Below, piece by piece: positions 1 through 13,500 of a stretch of DNA of 64,000 bases. Each line of letters opens with the position of its first letter. Position 1 is the first letter of the stretch. This DNA is from Phoronis australis (lineage: Eukaryota; Phoronida; Phoronidae). The notes below the pieces were generated by a model. That model was not told where the DNA came from, ran no database searches, and saw nothing but the letters and a program-made list of their open reading frames with translations. The stretch spans positions 98,837 through 162,836 of the forward strand of contig NMRA01000495.1 of NCBI GenBank assembly GCA_002633005.1, given 5' to 3'. Position numbers and translations under genes: made by a program.

Positions 1-1401
1 ATCAGCTGATTCCGATCTTTTCTTTTATCGTCACCTTAGTTATGTAAGCATTTCACTCTACTAATTTTTTCAGACCCCATGTATGAGCTTACTGTCTAAA
101 TATAGACTAAACCTGAGAGGCACCATTTCTAAAATCTATTGGTCTGTTAATACATCAACCTCTAGCTTATTGACATTAGTACGTTCAATGGTCGGTCATT
201 CCTCCTGTCATCTTCAGGTATTTAACGTTTATAAACGAATGAGCTGGAGCATGTGGTACGCACATGGTGGTCATACTGTTAATGGAATTTGAACCATAGA
301 CGTTTTGGTTGTCAGTCCAGCGCTCTCACTTAAAGACCACTGTGTCTTTTAACTCTAAATCACCTGAAGATGATTGGTGAACTGACCGATCGAAACATGG
401 TACCAATGCAGAGCTCACCACTTAGCATAACATCATATTGCCAAGTGTGATCTGGCAAGATTGTCAGGTTGCTAAAAGGAAATGAACTCACCAAAACTAG
501 GAAATTCCATTAGCGGCATTTATTAGAAAAAATAAATCAGGGATGGGGGGTGTGCATAGTGATGGACATTTTCTCCTTCACTTGCCTAAGGAGAAGGCAG
601 GCGATCAGAAGTCATTGTTTGTTCATGCATTATGCTTGGGCCCTGCCGGTTATTACAGGACAATTCCGACTCCTGTCTGTTTGCTGGGATCCTGTTGTAG
701 TTTGAGCACCTGTGGCTGTGTCCTGAGTGTGGTAGATTTTAATGATTTCACGAATAAATAAATGGAACATTTGTGAACCAAAGTTATAGAATATTTGTAT
801 TTGCTAAAAATGTTATTTTTTTAAAGTTTGGAAGTCAATTCAAAGCAAATTCCAATTGAATTCTTATTTTTCTGACCTCTTCTAATTGCAACTGGCAAAA
901 AATCCATTGCTTAGGAATTTTACCAACGGTCACTAAACAAAATCTAAGGTTGCATTAGCAAGCTGCAGGTTGCCAAATTGAGTCCTGCAGTGTAAATAAG
1001 ATGTAGGTTGGTGCGAAGGTTGGTGTAAACTGGCCATTAGATTTAAAGAAATTGGGCTACGACATCGCTACCTCTAAGTGGTTTAAGGAAAATATTTGAT
1101 CCTGAGAAGATAGTTGGTCCAAAACAGAGGGTGGTATTGCACAAGTTCAATGTCGCAAGAAATACTGTAGAATGGCATTTTTGTCATTCATGGGGTCACA
1201 TGACTATGACTGTTTAATAAAATTTAGTAAAAAAGAAGGGGACATTCTAAGTAAAACGACGATACTAATAACGCGACCAAATTCCATTTGATATAAATAT
1301 TCAAGATGAAATCTCAAAAACGCTGTATTAGTTTACAAAATGTTTTTGTTTTGTGCATCTTTTGAGTTTTTTTCATAAAAGTCAACCTTTTGTCGTTGCA
1401 G
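1..1401. other. Upstream part of a PIGW intron or 5' region
   Basis: No coding exon was recognised. Apart from the tRNA-like segment at 282-351, it is AT-rich unique-looking sequence. The missing N-terminal PIGW exon may lie before base 1. Confidence 0.5.
282..351 (-). repeat. Possible tRNA-derived SINE head
   Basis: Read on the minus strand, the segment has a tRNA-like order: AGTGGTCTTTAAGTGAGAGC, CGCTGGACTGACAACC, then GGTTCAAATTCC, close to a pol III B box. A clean cloverleaf cannot be drawn, so it is more likely a SINE head than a tRNA gene. Confidence 0.35.
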
Positions 1402-4400
1402 CACCAAGCTTCAACTGGATGTAGTTCTTCTTGTCTTGCCAGTTCTGTTGAGTTTCACGGTGTGTGCTGATCACGTGCAGGCCCTGATCACAGGGTTACT
1501 AACAGCAACATTTGGCATAATCTTGTTCAACGAGAGCGTGCAGAGTTCAAAATGTCAGAGTAAGTTTTACGCCATCATTACTTTGCGATTTGAACTTACT
1601 TCTTAATAACTTAAACTGAAAATCAACGTAAATAACCCCACGTGAAATCGTTTTTTAAAGCTTTTGTTGAGTCCCACAGAACACTGTTTGGTCGAGCCAA
1701 AGTCATATACAGTACAAGACAAAAACAGTCGGACAAATTATTATTTCCCCGTCGTGACAGATAATTCTGTTAACAGTGAAAATGACTGTTAATAACTATT
1801 AGGTTTGTGAATTTCTAATTACAGGATGGCTTAGTCACCTTATTAACTTTCCTGTTCATTTTCCTGTTCATTTTCCTGTTCATTTTCCTGTTCATTTTTG
1901 GTCATGAGGGAAGACTACTCTGACCATGAGTTTGGCTTCTGCCAAGTCGTCATGACGGGGAATTCTGTGGTCTTATATCTGAATACTTTTGGTTTGTACA
2001 CTGTACTTCCTGTCAAAGTAGTCATTGAACTGCATTTGGTCCAAATTGTGTTACTGTGTAATCATGAATGCCGGTAGAGTCTTGCCCAGCTTTTTATAGG
2101 CTAATTAGCAACCTACTGGATGGCATTGTTACATGCCTACAACATATAGTGCATGGCAACAAATGGAAACGTCTGTCCGTTTTCCTAAAGGAGACTGGCA
2201 GACTTGAAAACTTTCTTCACGAGGAGCCATAATTGGGGTCTCGTGCCTTTGCTCAGGTGTTTTGTGCAATGGGCCCAACCATGAGGCCTGCGCACGTCTG
2301 ATGCACTGCAAATGACATCAGACCACCTGCACTGTTTTTTTTTTGTTTTTTTTTTAATTATGAATGCCAACTCGCAGTTTTAAGGGACTTTTGCACTATG
2401 GATTTAGAACGGTGGACTAACATTCTTTCACGATCACAAAAAATTTAGACCCAATGCAAATGTGATGTAGACCAGTTTAAATTTAGGGCTGTACTTAAGT
2501 TAGTATACTCGAAAAGATCGGACCAAAGTTTTTTCGATTACTTATTAAAGCGCAATGCGAAAGGTTTGGTCAAGATTATTTTTCTGTATCGCCCTAAGTT
2601 GTCTCGCCACTTCATTAAAACGTGGAATTCTTTCCACCATTTCGCGCACTCTCGACATTGTGTCGTCAGCTGCCCACTGGACAACTTTTAAGTAAACATG
2701 TCTCAAAGCAAGTAATGTAACAAGAATAGAAGTGGCAACTGTTTACTTGATGAAACCCGAGGGAGTCACTGGTTCAAGGTATTCTTTATGGAAAGGATCG
2801 CAACAGCGTAGCGACATATTGTATTTAATACGGTGAATCTTTAAAGTTAGAACAGTGCAATGTTAATCCACTCAAGTGAGAAAGGTGGCAATTTTTGAGG
2901 GCAGGTTATCACACTGATTTGAAATATGTTGCGGCTGCAAACTAGTCCGGACTAACTCTAATGCGAAAGCAGCTTTTGAGAAAATATACAAAGGGTTTCT
3001 CACCAAACAATGATTTTCAATGATAGCACTTCAGGTGACTTTAACTGAAGCTTGTTAGCTTTTGGCAGATTGTATCAAATTAACTTATTTATTTTTTTCA
3101 TGGTGAAGGCTCAAAGCACATCATGTTATCTACGTTTTTATGGAAAGTTGAAACCCTTGGTCCTCTTCTTGGATTACGAAGTCCAATCAGAGAACGAGCA
3201 AACTGAAACCTTTTGAACAGTGGCAAACATAAGCTCAATTTACCCAGCGAGGGTTTTCTTGATTCACCCATTTTTTTTAAAGAGACATTATCGGTGAAAC
3301 AATGAACTTCTAAGTTAAGGCTTTAGCGTGGATTCGATCCTGGAACCCTCGTGGCTAGAGTTTGCAGAGTTAAGTGTCACCCGATAAATGGCATAAGTAT
3401 TTAAAGAGTATATCAATCCATTTTTTGGCCACTGAAACGATAATACCTCCAATTTTAACCTGCTTTTTGCTGCCCAAATCTTGGAGGCAATCCCTGCCGT
3501 TACCTGATATGCCTATGGTGAAAATTGGTCTACAGCAGGTGCAATTTAAATTTAATTCTATCCACATTGCTAAAACATTCAACATTAATGTACTGTTTGG
3601 AAATGAACTGCATGTTTTATTACCATTTAATGTGTTCTTTGATGTCGTTTACTGCTTTTTCGTAACTGCTTTAACCTTCATTACTTGTTGCTGTTTACAC
3701 AGGGCCATCCTTCAGCTCAATATTAGACGATGACTTACCTGGTGAGAAGAGGCCTTTTATAAGCGCCTATCGTGCCTACGTCAACATAGCCACTGCAATC
3801 AGCATCCTGGCAGTGGACTTTGCTATATATCCACGTCGGTTTGCTAAGGCAGAGACGTATGGAACGGGTCTCATGGATGTTGGTGTGGGAGCCTTCATCA
3901 TATCAAATGCTATAGTTTCGCCGGAATCCAGGAAAAAGGGTGCAGAGCTCAGGTTTGGAAATACTCAAAAGTGGCTTGTTACGTGGCTTACGAGATTTAT
4001 TGCTACAGGCTGATATAGCTGCCTAATTATGTCTGAGAGTGGCATACCGTCATTGCAATAAAATAGAAAAGTGGAAAAGGCGAATCTTGATACTTTGGGT
4101 CTGTTGTTGCTGTAATGTTAGCAAACTGTGGAAAATTCATCAGTAACCCTTGTCATGAAAACCATCTTGTGTGCCTAGCACTTTCCCACCTAATCTTTTA
4201 ATAACTATAATGATAATAATGATAATATTATAAATAATGATCATGATAATAATTAGAAAATCATAAAAGATTCCATTTTCAGTTGCTTTCAACAAACTAA
4301 GACTGAGACAACACACTGTTTTTACTGCAGGTCAGTTGCCGACAAAGTCAAGTCTGTGCTTAAAGCCTGTAAGGGATGTCTACCTCTAATTGTCCTGGGT

Positions 4401-7400
4401 CTCATTAGGCTGATCAGTGTGAAGTCAACAGGCTATCAAGAGCACGTCACAGAGTATGGTGTTCACTGGAACTTCTTTTTTACGCTGGCCTATGTTAAGG
4501 TACGGCAATTTCTAATTTGACTGTCAACGCACTTCGAGCCTGACTTGTAGGACTGGAAAGTTAAGTTTTTTGGTCATGGGTTTTAGAACTTCCAGCCACT
4601 GGCTTGACTCTTAATACTCCGATCACACCAAAGCGGATATAACTTTTAAAACGGATTTAAAGTTTATGTCCGTTGGTCTGAAGTAACACTTAATTAAAAC
4701 CAGAGTTTTAAAAGTTGTATCTGTAGTGTGGTAAAAACCCTCTGTGATGGTAGTTTATCATCAATGCTTTACTGTTAAATCCACCTCTTCACTCCAGAGT
4801 TGACTCGCGCTGTTAACTTTGATTCAAGACCTAAGTTGAGTGGTCCCATTGTAACGAAGTGTCGATGCTTCGCTGTTAAATCCTCCTCTTCACTCTGGCG
4901 TTAAGTGTTCCCATTGCATGCTTCTGGTTAAAAAATATAGACTGATTCGTCACTGAGTAAACGCTTCAAGTGAAAGATGAAAATGGTCATCAGGAAAAGT
5001 GTACACAATGTTAATTCAGTAGTAAATCTTCGCTGTCAGAGATTTTAATTTACTGTAATGGAATAAATTCATATTCAATGCCCAAGTCAATTGTTACTTA
5101 TTAAAAATGTATTAAGCAATTTGTAATTTCGGCACAATTGCACTAAAATGCTGCTCTTTTTAATCACCTTATTTTCTTCCAGATACTCTCCACCATAATC
5201 CTTTGCTTTGTCAGTCCATCTGCTAGTGCCATTCTATCCCTAGTATGTGCAGTTGGGTATGAAACTGCTCTCACTAAGTGGAGGTTAAAAGACAGCATCC
5301 TTTCTGGCTTTGACAGCCATGACTCCAGGGAGGGTTTCCTGAATGCTAACAGAGAGGGCATCTTCTCAGCTATTGGATATTTGTCTCTTTACTTTGCTGG
5401 CATCGTGATTGGCAAATACCTGTTTCAAGCTAGGTAAAGCAGATTTTGAAATAGTGGTCAGCGTTGACTCTAACATTATTCCATGTCTTGGTTAGTGACT
5501 TCATTAATTGTTTTGTTAATTAGTCAACTTTTTGTATGTTAAGCTCTTTTGTGCTTCTGGCTTATAACTGACCACTGAATTCACTGATTTGTAACCACAA
5601 AAAGCTCAACCTTTGCAGAAATGTAGCTACCATATTTTAAAAGATGGCAGGTCATAGGGGTTAGAACCAGTTTAATGCCTGTTGTTCCGTTATAAAGACT
5701 GGTTCTCAAAATGCTAGATCCCTGTAAATGACTATTGCCCAAAATGCTGTCTGGATTCTAAAAATTAAGACATTTACTCATTGCTAGGTATAGTTGCCTA
5801 TTGGAATTTGAAGAATGCTGTATTGTCATTTTTTTCTGTTTTCCAGGTCAAGCTTAAAACAATGGATAACTTGTTTGTTTACTCTGGGAGTTTCTTGTCA
5901 AGGCTTCTACCTGTTATTATTTTATTCAGAAACATTTGTGGACAACGTCTCAAGAAGATTGGCTAATTTATCTTTCATCATTTGGATGGTTAGTTCAAGC
6001 ACAGCTGTTGTGGTACTGTGGTGGTGTAGCAAGAGTGCTCTTGCTTAAGCTGTTAAAAGTGAACTAGGGTTACCTTGTGTGTTTATTATCGTATGGACAT
6101 AACAAATAAGAGCCTATTTAACAGTAGAATGCACAATGGTTCTAAAAGCTATCAGTACATACCACATTATTAACCAGATATTAAATAAATGTTTCTTACT
6201 TGTAGAAAACTGGAGCTTATTTGCGTGGTTGAAAATTTTTGAAGGGTGCACAACATCCATCAATAACTGCTGATTTTAGGTTAAATGCTGTATTCGTTTA
6301 CATGGCAACGGTGGTGACAGGTGGGATCTTCTATCAAATTGAACACTCACGATGAAAAATGGCAAATCTCACAGGTACAATGGTAGGGTTCACCTGTCAC
6401 TTCTACAATATTGAAATAGGTTCTCAGTTTTATCGATATTTCGGACTTGTGTTGGGGTACGTGTCTGGGACGGGTACGAGAATGGCGGTCTGCACTTATG
6501 ATAGTCTTCAGCTGATTGAAATTCGTTGGTGTATAAATTCTGGCTAACTTGCTTATGGCATAAACCAATTGGTTCATTTATTTCTCTCCAGGTGGCGTAC
6601 AATCTCCAGACGTTGACGTCCTTTTGTCTAGTTGATGTTGCTGTGTATGTTTGTCAGAGGTTTAATTACTTAAAGAGAGTTACACAAAAAGGTGGGTGTT
6701 CGATTGATATGTTGTCATTTTGACGTTTTGATTCCAGTCAATTAAAAATTAAATGCCTAAGTTAAAAACAATAATAATAGTACTGCCATCCTGGATTACA
6801 CAGCGACAGGACTCTCCTTTGGTCCGGAGTTAATAAAGGGCGTTGTTTTCATAGAACTAGTTTTGCCGGGCACATTTTCACTGGTCATTTTGGAAACCAT
6901 GGAAATGTTAACGATTTCAACAGTTTAAAAGTACTAGAATTATAAGATATCTTCAAGGAGGGATTCTGTTCGGTTCAAAATTAATGCAATGAACTTGCTT
7001 TATCCACTCCCTCTGCTGTTGATTGATGTCAGAAAGCGATGAACTTAACACCACGCGTGTTGATCAAGTTTGTCCAACTTTCCCTCGTTGGGAGTTGCAG
7101 CCCACAGCACAGCAATAATACTTCGTTTGCATTATGAAGGATGGTTAGAGTAATGCGTCCGAGAAAATCTTGAAAAGAAGAATACCATAACAAGGAATAT
7201 GTGGAACTCCAGTAGTGTGAAAACGCCAGGCTTCAAAAGAACCCGTGGGTAAATGCAACTAGATTCGAGTGTCACTGTGTAATCCAGGACGACCCTGTTA
7301 GGCAGATTTACGTAGCGTTGTAAATTACTAAGCTCGTTGAAAATTATTACTCAGCTACGGACCTGGTAATCTTTCTCAACTCCATGGGAGCATACAGTGG

Positions 7401-8462
7401 GGACAACCATTGTGGGAGCACACAGGTTAATCCATACCCATAATTTTGGTAAAAGCTTCAAGTGCTAACGCTGCAATGGTTACCAGAGTGGTAAAAAATC
7501 CAAGACATGCGAAATTTTTGAAAATGTGATGTGACTGTTCTTTTATTCCTATTTTTGGGTCCAAATCGCGTGGTATCAGAAATAGACATGTATACAGGGC
7601 TTTCTCACCTGAGAGGAAAGGTGCTTTTTGGTTGGGAAAATTCCTTTCCTCGTCGCTGCCAATTTAGGACAGTGTATGGCCAACAAGTGGAATTTTATTT
7701 TTCATGTTTTTCCGTGACAGAGACGCCACACCAATCTAATGCTTTTACAGGTTCAGGTTCTATACTATAGCTAGTTGTTTTGAAAAAAAAGTGATTATTT
7801 TTAACAATGTTGGAGGCACTTGAAAAAATGAAAAAGTAGCAATTTTGGCAATGATTTTTATCCGAAATTGATTAGATTTTGCTGTAGCGTTTTGCAGAAG
7901 AGATTCAAACTTGGTGGAAATTTTGTAATGATTGGAGGAAATTTTGAGCCTGGTGGGAATTTCGAGTGATTTTTAAATATTTTCCATAGGGTAATGGAGC
8001 CGATATTTGGCCCCAAAATTGAGGCATCGAGGGCCCTGGTATAAAATCTTGTGTGTTTTTCCTGTGATATCAGCTTACTCTTGCCCTCATTTCGATCTTA
8101 GCACTCTCACCATTCCAGGGATATCTGAAGCCCATTTTCCTTTTATTATAAGAACCCAGTTGGCCACAAAAATATAAATTTCTGTCACTTTATCAATTTT
8201 GTCTTCTTTGCAATAACCCGATCTGTATATGTTTGTAGACACATTTGTGGAGGAGAGTCGGTGCCTTCTCGAGGCAATCAACAGAAACGGACTGCTCTAC
8301 TTCCTGTTGGCCAACCTTTTGACAGGAGTTGTCAACTTTTCCATGTCAACGATCTACGCCACACCACCTGTTGGATTTTGTGTGGTTTTAGTGTACATGA
8401 CTGTCCTCAGTGCCATAGTCTATTGTATGCACTTGAAGAACATCACAACAAGGTTTTGGTGA
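1402..8462 (+). CDS. PIGW: GPI inositol acyltransferase PIG-W, 3' seven coding exons (5' partial)
   Basis: PIG-W (yeast Gwt1) is the ER multipass enzyme that acylates the inositol of GlcN-PI in GPI-anchor synthesis. Exons: 1402-1559, 3703-3939, 4336-4499, 5183-5433, 5847-5988, 6592-6691 and 8239-8462 (TGA at 8460-8462). Together they give 424 residues in one open frame, with every intron GT-AG and phases matching. Family landmarks seen: AILAVD-type [17 protein letters not shown] with MDVGVG and VSPESR in exon 2; [20 protein letters not shown] in exon 3; LLNANREG-type [15 protein letters not shown] in exon 4; [12 protein letters not shown] in exon 5; [18 protein letters not shown] near the end. 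Many hydrophobic membrane segments are visible. The family is about 500 residues, so roughly 50-70 N-terminal residues are missing. Exon 1402 needs two bases from an earlier exon that I could not find in 1-1401. Exon 3 uses an acceptor CAG at 4333-4335, because the nearer CAG at 4328-4330 breaks the frame. Confidence 0.94.
1560..3702 (+). other. PIGW intron, about 2.1 kb
   Basis: It starts GTAAGT and ends TTTACACAG. It holds the 12-bp tandem repeat at 1849-1896, and CCCCGTC(A/G)TGAC occurs in opposite orientations near 1747 and 1950. A T-rich run lies at about 2335-2356. The 119-residue frame at 3374-3733 is mostly intron and runs into the next exon in the wrong frame. Confidence 0.75.
1849..1896. 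repeat. Tandem repeat, 12-bp unit, four copies
   Basis: TTCCTGTTCATT is repeated four times without change inside the PIGW intron 1560-3702. Confidence 0.9.
4199..4254. repeat. Degenerate ATA/ATG triplet-rich low-complexity tract
   Basis: AATAATGATAATATT-type sequence lies in the PIGW intron between exons 3939 and 4336. Confidence 0.6.
4622..4732. mobile_element. Short imperfect inverted-repeat element
   Basis: ATAACTTTTAAAACGG near the left end is mirrored by GTTTTAAAAGTTGTATCTG near the right, with CACACC/GTGTGG at the extremes. It lies in the PIGW intron between exons ending 4499 and starting 5183. It is probably a small hairpin transposon. Confidence 0.5.
6692..8238 (+). other. PIGW last intron, about 1.5 kb
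   Basis: It starts GTGGGT and ends TTTGTAG. It carries the 500-bp inverted-repeat element at 6790-7288. Nothing coding was recognised in the rest. Confidence 0.75.
6790..7288. mobile_element. About 500-bp inverted-repeat element in a PIGW intron
   Basis: CCTGGATTACACAGCGACA at 6790-6808 is matched in reverse complement at 7270-7288 with one mismatch. The interior has no coding frame. It is a non-autonomous DNA transposon by structure; no clear target duplication was found, so the true ends may differ by a few bases. Confidence 0.65.
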
Positions 8463-10520
8463 ACATAAAAGAAGTGAAGGCCATTCCTATCATCATCAGC
8501 AAAGAAATAATATTGTGGCATTTCATATGCATTCTATATGAAACCCCAGCACAGCTTACTGTCGCAAAAGATTGGCACTTAGTAATTATCAAGAAGTGCT
8601 ACTCCGAGAGAGAGGACACTGCAGGACCGGAGGTCACCAGGACGTCAGTTTTACTGAACTCTTGGGCCAATACAAGAATTTGTGAAGATCAAGATTTCGC
8701 ATTTGATTTTTGTTAACAAATTTGTCAATGCTTACTGAGGCAAAGTATTTCTGTTCCAAAGTGCACCTCTTTTAGGTGTGTCTGCAGATTGTGGGTGATT
8801 CCACAGAGGATCCATAAGTGGATTTAGGGGGGGCCAATCTCCCTCTCCCCACTGTGGACATTACCCAGCCATTATGTCATTTGTAGGGGTTAGTTGTCAG
8901 TTCCTCCTGCAGGTGGTGCACCTGATTGCTCTACATCACTGAACAGAATCAAACTTTCTTGTGGTAGTCTCTTTGACTGCTTTGCCTTGTCACCACAGTG
9001 CATAGCATGTTTTACCATACAGTGTGGCTGCTTAGAAAACACATTTCTCCATGCCATGGGAGTTGTTTACTGGACTACAAGGACCTCCAGATAATGCAGC
9101 CAGATTCCACAGTTGAACATTGCTTTGTCGTTTGGATTAAGTTAGAATTTTATACCAGTCACCCCTGACGATTTGTACTGGCAGTTGGTATCCAGTGAAT
9201 CTGTTCATGCAAAGTCGTTGAAATAAAAAAATATAAATGACAAATAATTGTCAGTTATTAAAACACAAGACAACTAATGACTTGAGTGTATTATTTCCAG
9301 TTTGTTCAGAACCCTTAAACAGCAAACAAATCCATTGTCTATGAAAACAGTACAGCCACACACACATTTGCGTTCTACAAAAATAAACACTTGTAAACTG
9401 ATGACACTATTTTACACACATCCCTGATTTACACACATGAACTACATACTACTGTTCACCTGTAGCGACACATTTGTTGAGCAGTGGCTTGTGATGTGGT
9501 CACGTTCAGAAAGTACTGTAAACATGTTCAACGGGTGCAACTTGATAACAAATTTACTGCTTAATGTTGGTAATTAAATACTATAAATACTACATTATAT
9601 TGGTGATGCAATGCAAAAAATCATGTTCACACAAAATAAAAAAATCTGCTTGAGCTTTTCTTTAATCAACTAAGAGTACAGTCTATGAATTATTTACACA
9701 ATGATATTGCCGACGAGATTCTTCTAGTCTATCTTCAGTTGTTATTTACAAACGAAATGGCAATGCTAAGCCCAACGAGAAGTGAAGTTCAACACTTTTG
9801 TCACAAAATCCTAGGGTCCGAAATGGATAATTCTGCAACAAGAGGTTTGCGAATTTTAGAATCCAGATAAAACCTATGAATAAATGACGGAGAACCACTT
9901 GTAAGGCTGGCGTGGAATGATTGATGCCTACTTACTAAGGCTGCTGTGACTTTCAACCTTAATGACTTTCTGGAAGGCGGAAAGTTTTACTAGTTGGTTG
10001 CAAGCCTTTACTATTGTGAACCAGCAAAAAATAAAAACAAGTTTTCCATGATTTGTGTCCCCCTAAAAGAGTTATTGAGATTCGTTGGATAACAAGCTCA
10101 AGGACTTGCAAGTCTGATGCTTTGCGCCAACGTGATAAGTGATTTGAATGCTACAGTGGTGTTAAAATTACGGGGGAATTCCGAAGTGAGTAGAAGACGA
10201 GTATCCACAGAGGTCCTGTTCTGAGTCCAGAATTCCAACCCCTTGCACTTGAGAAACTTTTAGAATTCCAATAATGATTTAACACCAGAAAAAACGTCCT
10301 GAATGAAGGGCGTGTGAGTGAAAGAAAGAAATTATCGCCAGGAATTCCCGCAACGGTCGTCAATGAAAGGTTGAGTTCTGTACACGTGTTGTCGCGAGTT
10401 TCTTACATCTACAGGACACAACCCTTTTTCTACTGCACAAAATCCAGACAAACAATGACACATCTTGTTACTCATACTGCATTGATTTGAGCACCGTCTC
10501 CTTAAAAGTTGCCCAGAGCG
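8463..10520. other. Shared 3' interval between two convergent genes
   Basis: It contains the 3' untranslated parts of PIGW (plus) and the SAM/PHD gene (minus). AATAAA at 9222 suits PIGW, and an ATTAAA on the minus strand at 9661-9666 could serve the other gene. No further coding exon was seen. Confidence 0.6.
9222..9227 (+). terminator. Candidate poly(A) signal for PIGW
   Basis: An AATAAA hexamer lies 760 bases past the PIGW stop, just before an A-rich stretch. It is a plausible 3' end of the transcript. No transcript evidence is available here, and other hexamers could be used. Confidence 0.35.
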
Positions 10521-13500
10521 TTACGACGTTTTGGCGTGCGTCTGTACGTCCATGACGAAGTTGTATAGTTTCAGCGCGGGTCCAAGCTTCAAGGACAAGC
10601 CAGTGAGAACGTCGTTTCGTCGGAGAAGAAGCAACGACTGTCCGTCTATTTCCTGCAAAATAAATTTTACTCATCGGTTAACAAAGGCAATTCTGCATTA
10701 GCCGCAGTAGCCAAATGTATTTGCCTGGAGACTTTTTCCACCAACTTCAGGTTACGTAAGACCTTATGGACAAGCCGAAAATCCAAACTATATATCTTAA
10801 CTCCGTAAATGTATACATTTTTTGAAACTAGAAAGCAATTAGATTTTTTTTTCTTTTTTCCCATCAGTATATAATACGGCCAGGTGACTGTGTACATTTG
10901 GTAGAACAGTAAAATTTAGAAAAACGGAGAGGTACACTGATGGCACAACAAAGTATAAATTACGTTACCAAAATTTGAAAGAAATGTCCAAATTGTTTTC
11001 GTTTTATGTAAATTTTGTTTTTTCATGAAGAGCTACAAGTCTTATTTTTGATAGCCAAATATGCGAAAGTGAAACATTGTAAAAGTAGTTCCTAACACGT
11101 TTTGGAGAACTGTAGAAAGCACAGTATCAGAAAGTTTCATTATCTGATCAATCATTTCTGAGAGGTACAGTGTTGGGAAGTTATTCAACAATTTGGACAT
11201 TTGTCCAGAGTGTGACTTAACCTTAAACGAAGCAAACGCGGCTGAGAGCAGATTTAGATGAATCAACCTGTAAACTACATAAACAATCAAAAGATGTCAT
11301 TTTTCAAAATGTTTGTCATATTCACCTGCTCCTTGAAGTTATCCGCCTGCTCTTGGAAGCCGAGATCTGAAATATACGTCATAACGTCGTCAATTGACCA
11401 AGTGGCGGCGTTCGTGACGCGAAGTCTGGTTGGGAACGCCTTGAGAATAACTTCTTGTTTCACGTTGCCGTTTCTTCCCTGTGTCGTGTCTAACAAGGCG
11501 CTGTAAGTAAACGGAAATCGTGCACATGACGGAAGGCCTCCTTAGCTGCTCGAGATTTGGATAAGATAACGTTTCGTGAAACTTGGTTTCGAACAGAAGG
11601 TTTCCACAAATAACCTTGATTAGATTTTTGCAAAAAATAATGAAATCGTAAGATTGAAATGACCAGACTGACAGCAACTTAAACGCAGTTTTGATATTTC
11701 GATATTAATGAGTCGATCGCTGACTTGTCAAAACAACTTTGTTTTCTAAACTCGCCGATATACAACTCTCATTAAGTCACTACTTCCAAAAGATTATGCA
11801 AGAACATTACATTCCCTAATAGCCATGTCATTATTTAAGATACCTGCTTAGTTTTCGTTAAAACCTCGATCATTAAGCGACTTGCAACACAAAAACTAGA
11901 CGAATATCTTTCTAGAAAATGCTGTTTCGACCTGACGTCTAATTTTTCCCATAAAGGAATTAAGCTTTGATTCTTAAATTCAAATTCAGCGTGGTCAACA
12001 GGAATTTGGATATTATCGTTCACATTGAGTAGTTGCACATTTAAAATTCGTTATTAAAACATGGACGGAATAAGAGGGAACAAACGCGACATCTTTCCTT
12101 CGAAAATTGTGTGGTTGACATCCTTGCCTCGCCAGGGCAAATACCGCATATCAAAATACCGAAGGTACCCAATAGGCTACAGCATACTCTAACCCTGGAG
12201 AAGCTCAACCCAAAATCGTAAAAGAAGTCCCACGAAATTATAAATGTTCGGGACAAAGGAAAGTCGCTGATGGGCATACGATTCGGTTTGTGCGAAAAAA
12301 ATGAGTTCATTAAAATAGTATTGCGGTTTTTGAGAAATAAGTTAACTTAATGAGAAAAAAAAAACGCTGTTAATGAAAACATCTGGACTGATTGTCTACC
12401 CTAACATAAATATCTACATGTATACCTATGTAATTATTTATGTATAAATAAGAATCCGGGTCTTGTTGTTTTAAATATGTAAATCAACGAAAATCTTTAA
12501 ATATCTACCCTCAACATACTCCGTGATTAACCGCACCAAGTCGGTAACTTACCCGCCCATCTCTGTGATCGGTGAGTCGCACGGCGTTGGCAGGCACGAG
12601 GCACCAGAGAACAGCTCTGAAACATCATTGATAAGTAAACTCCAGGAGCCTTTTTCGTGAAACGTGACGTCAGACAGAAATTTAAATTTTTGACTCCCAC
12701 TTCCTAGTTGCTAATAAAGGTTTAGCCCAGTAATTATGAGTCTAGAAATAATTATCTCGGTAATTAGCTGTTACTGTAATATATTCTGAGACTTAAACGT
12801 TTGCTCGCGATGCAAACAACAGTTTGGCACTCTTCAGTGTTGAACACTACATATTTGAAGAAAGACCTATTAGCAAAGTATGCAAACTCTTCTGTCACAG
12901 GAAGTGGGCGGATCAGACTTCAACTAACAACAATCTTTATTAAAACTTTTTGGTATCTCCGACAATAATTTGGTTCTTAGCGGGCCGTGAAAGTGCCCTT
13001 CCCAATTCTTTAGCAGCATAGGTTACGACAGTGTTGTCTTTGCTCGCATAAATGTACCTGCGGCGTCCGTTTCCTCCGGCGACCCATTATCCGAATTGAT
13101 TTGAACCGTAAGCGGACCTTTCCCAGTCAGCTCGATTTGACCTCCGATGGGCGGAGACTCGTCAAACGTCACGCCTTCGTCCACGCACTGTGCACATGCC
13201 CACTTTCCTACACAGGCAATATAAATCAAGTAAATAGAAAAACTGCTAACAACTGTAGGTCACCATGAAAATGCTCAAAACCAGTGGCAACACAAAAACA
13301 ACACTCGACATACAAAGCTCACTGACTTATCAACATTCGCATTCAGAAAGTAACATGCGCGCGCGCACCCAGCCTAAAAATGGGGGGCTCGAATTTTTTA
13401 GAATGTGGACCTTTTACTAATAAATAACGGGGTACCGTCGTTCAGAGCTATGAATCGTGCATTCGCCGAATTTTTGGTGGACTTTTGTCTCGTTTTCTAC

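Noticed and set aside
3320-3390. Possible second tRNA-like segment (minus strand, GGATCGAATCC)
   Set aside because: Only a B-box-like string is present; no A box at the right distance and no cloverleaf.
8261-8716. 151-codon frame over the last PIGW exon
   Set aside because: It is a shifted frame over the real exon 8239-8462, which carries the conserved PIG-W C-terminus and ends at 8462.
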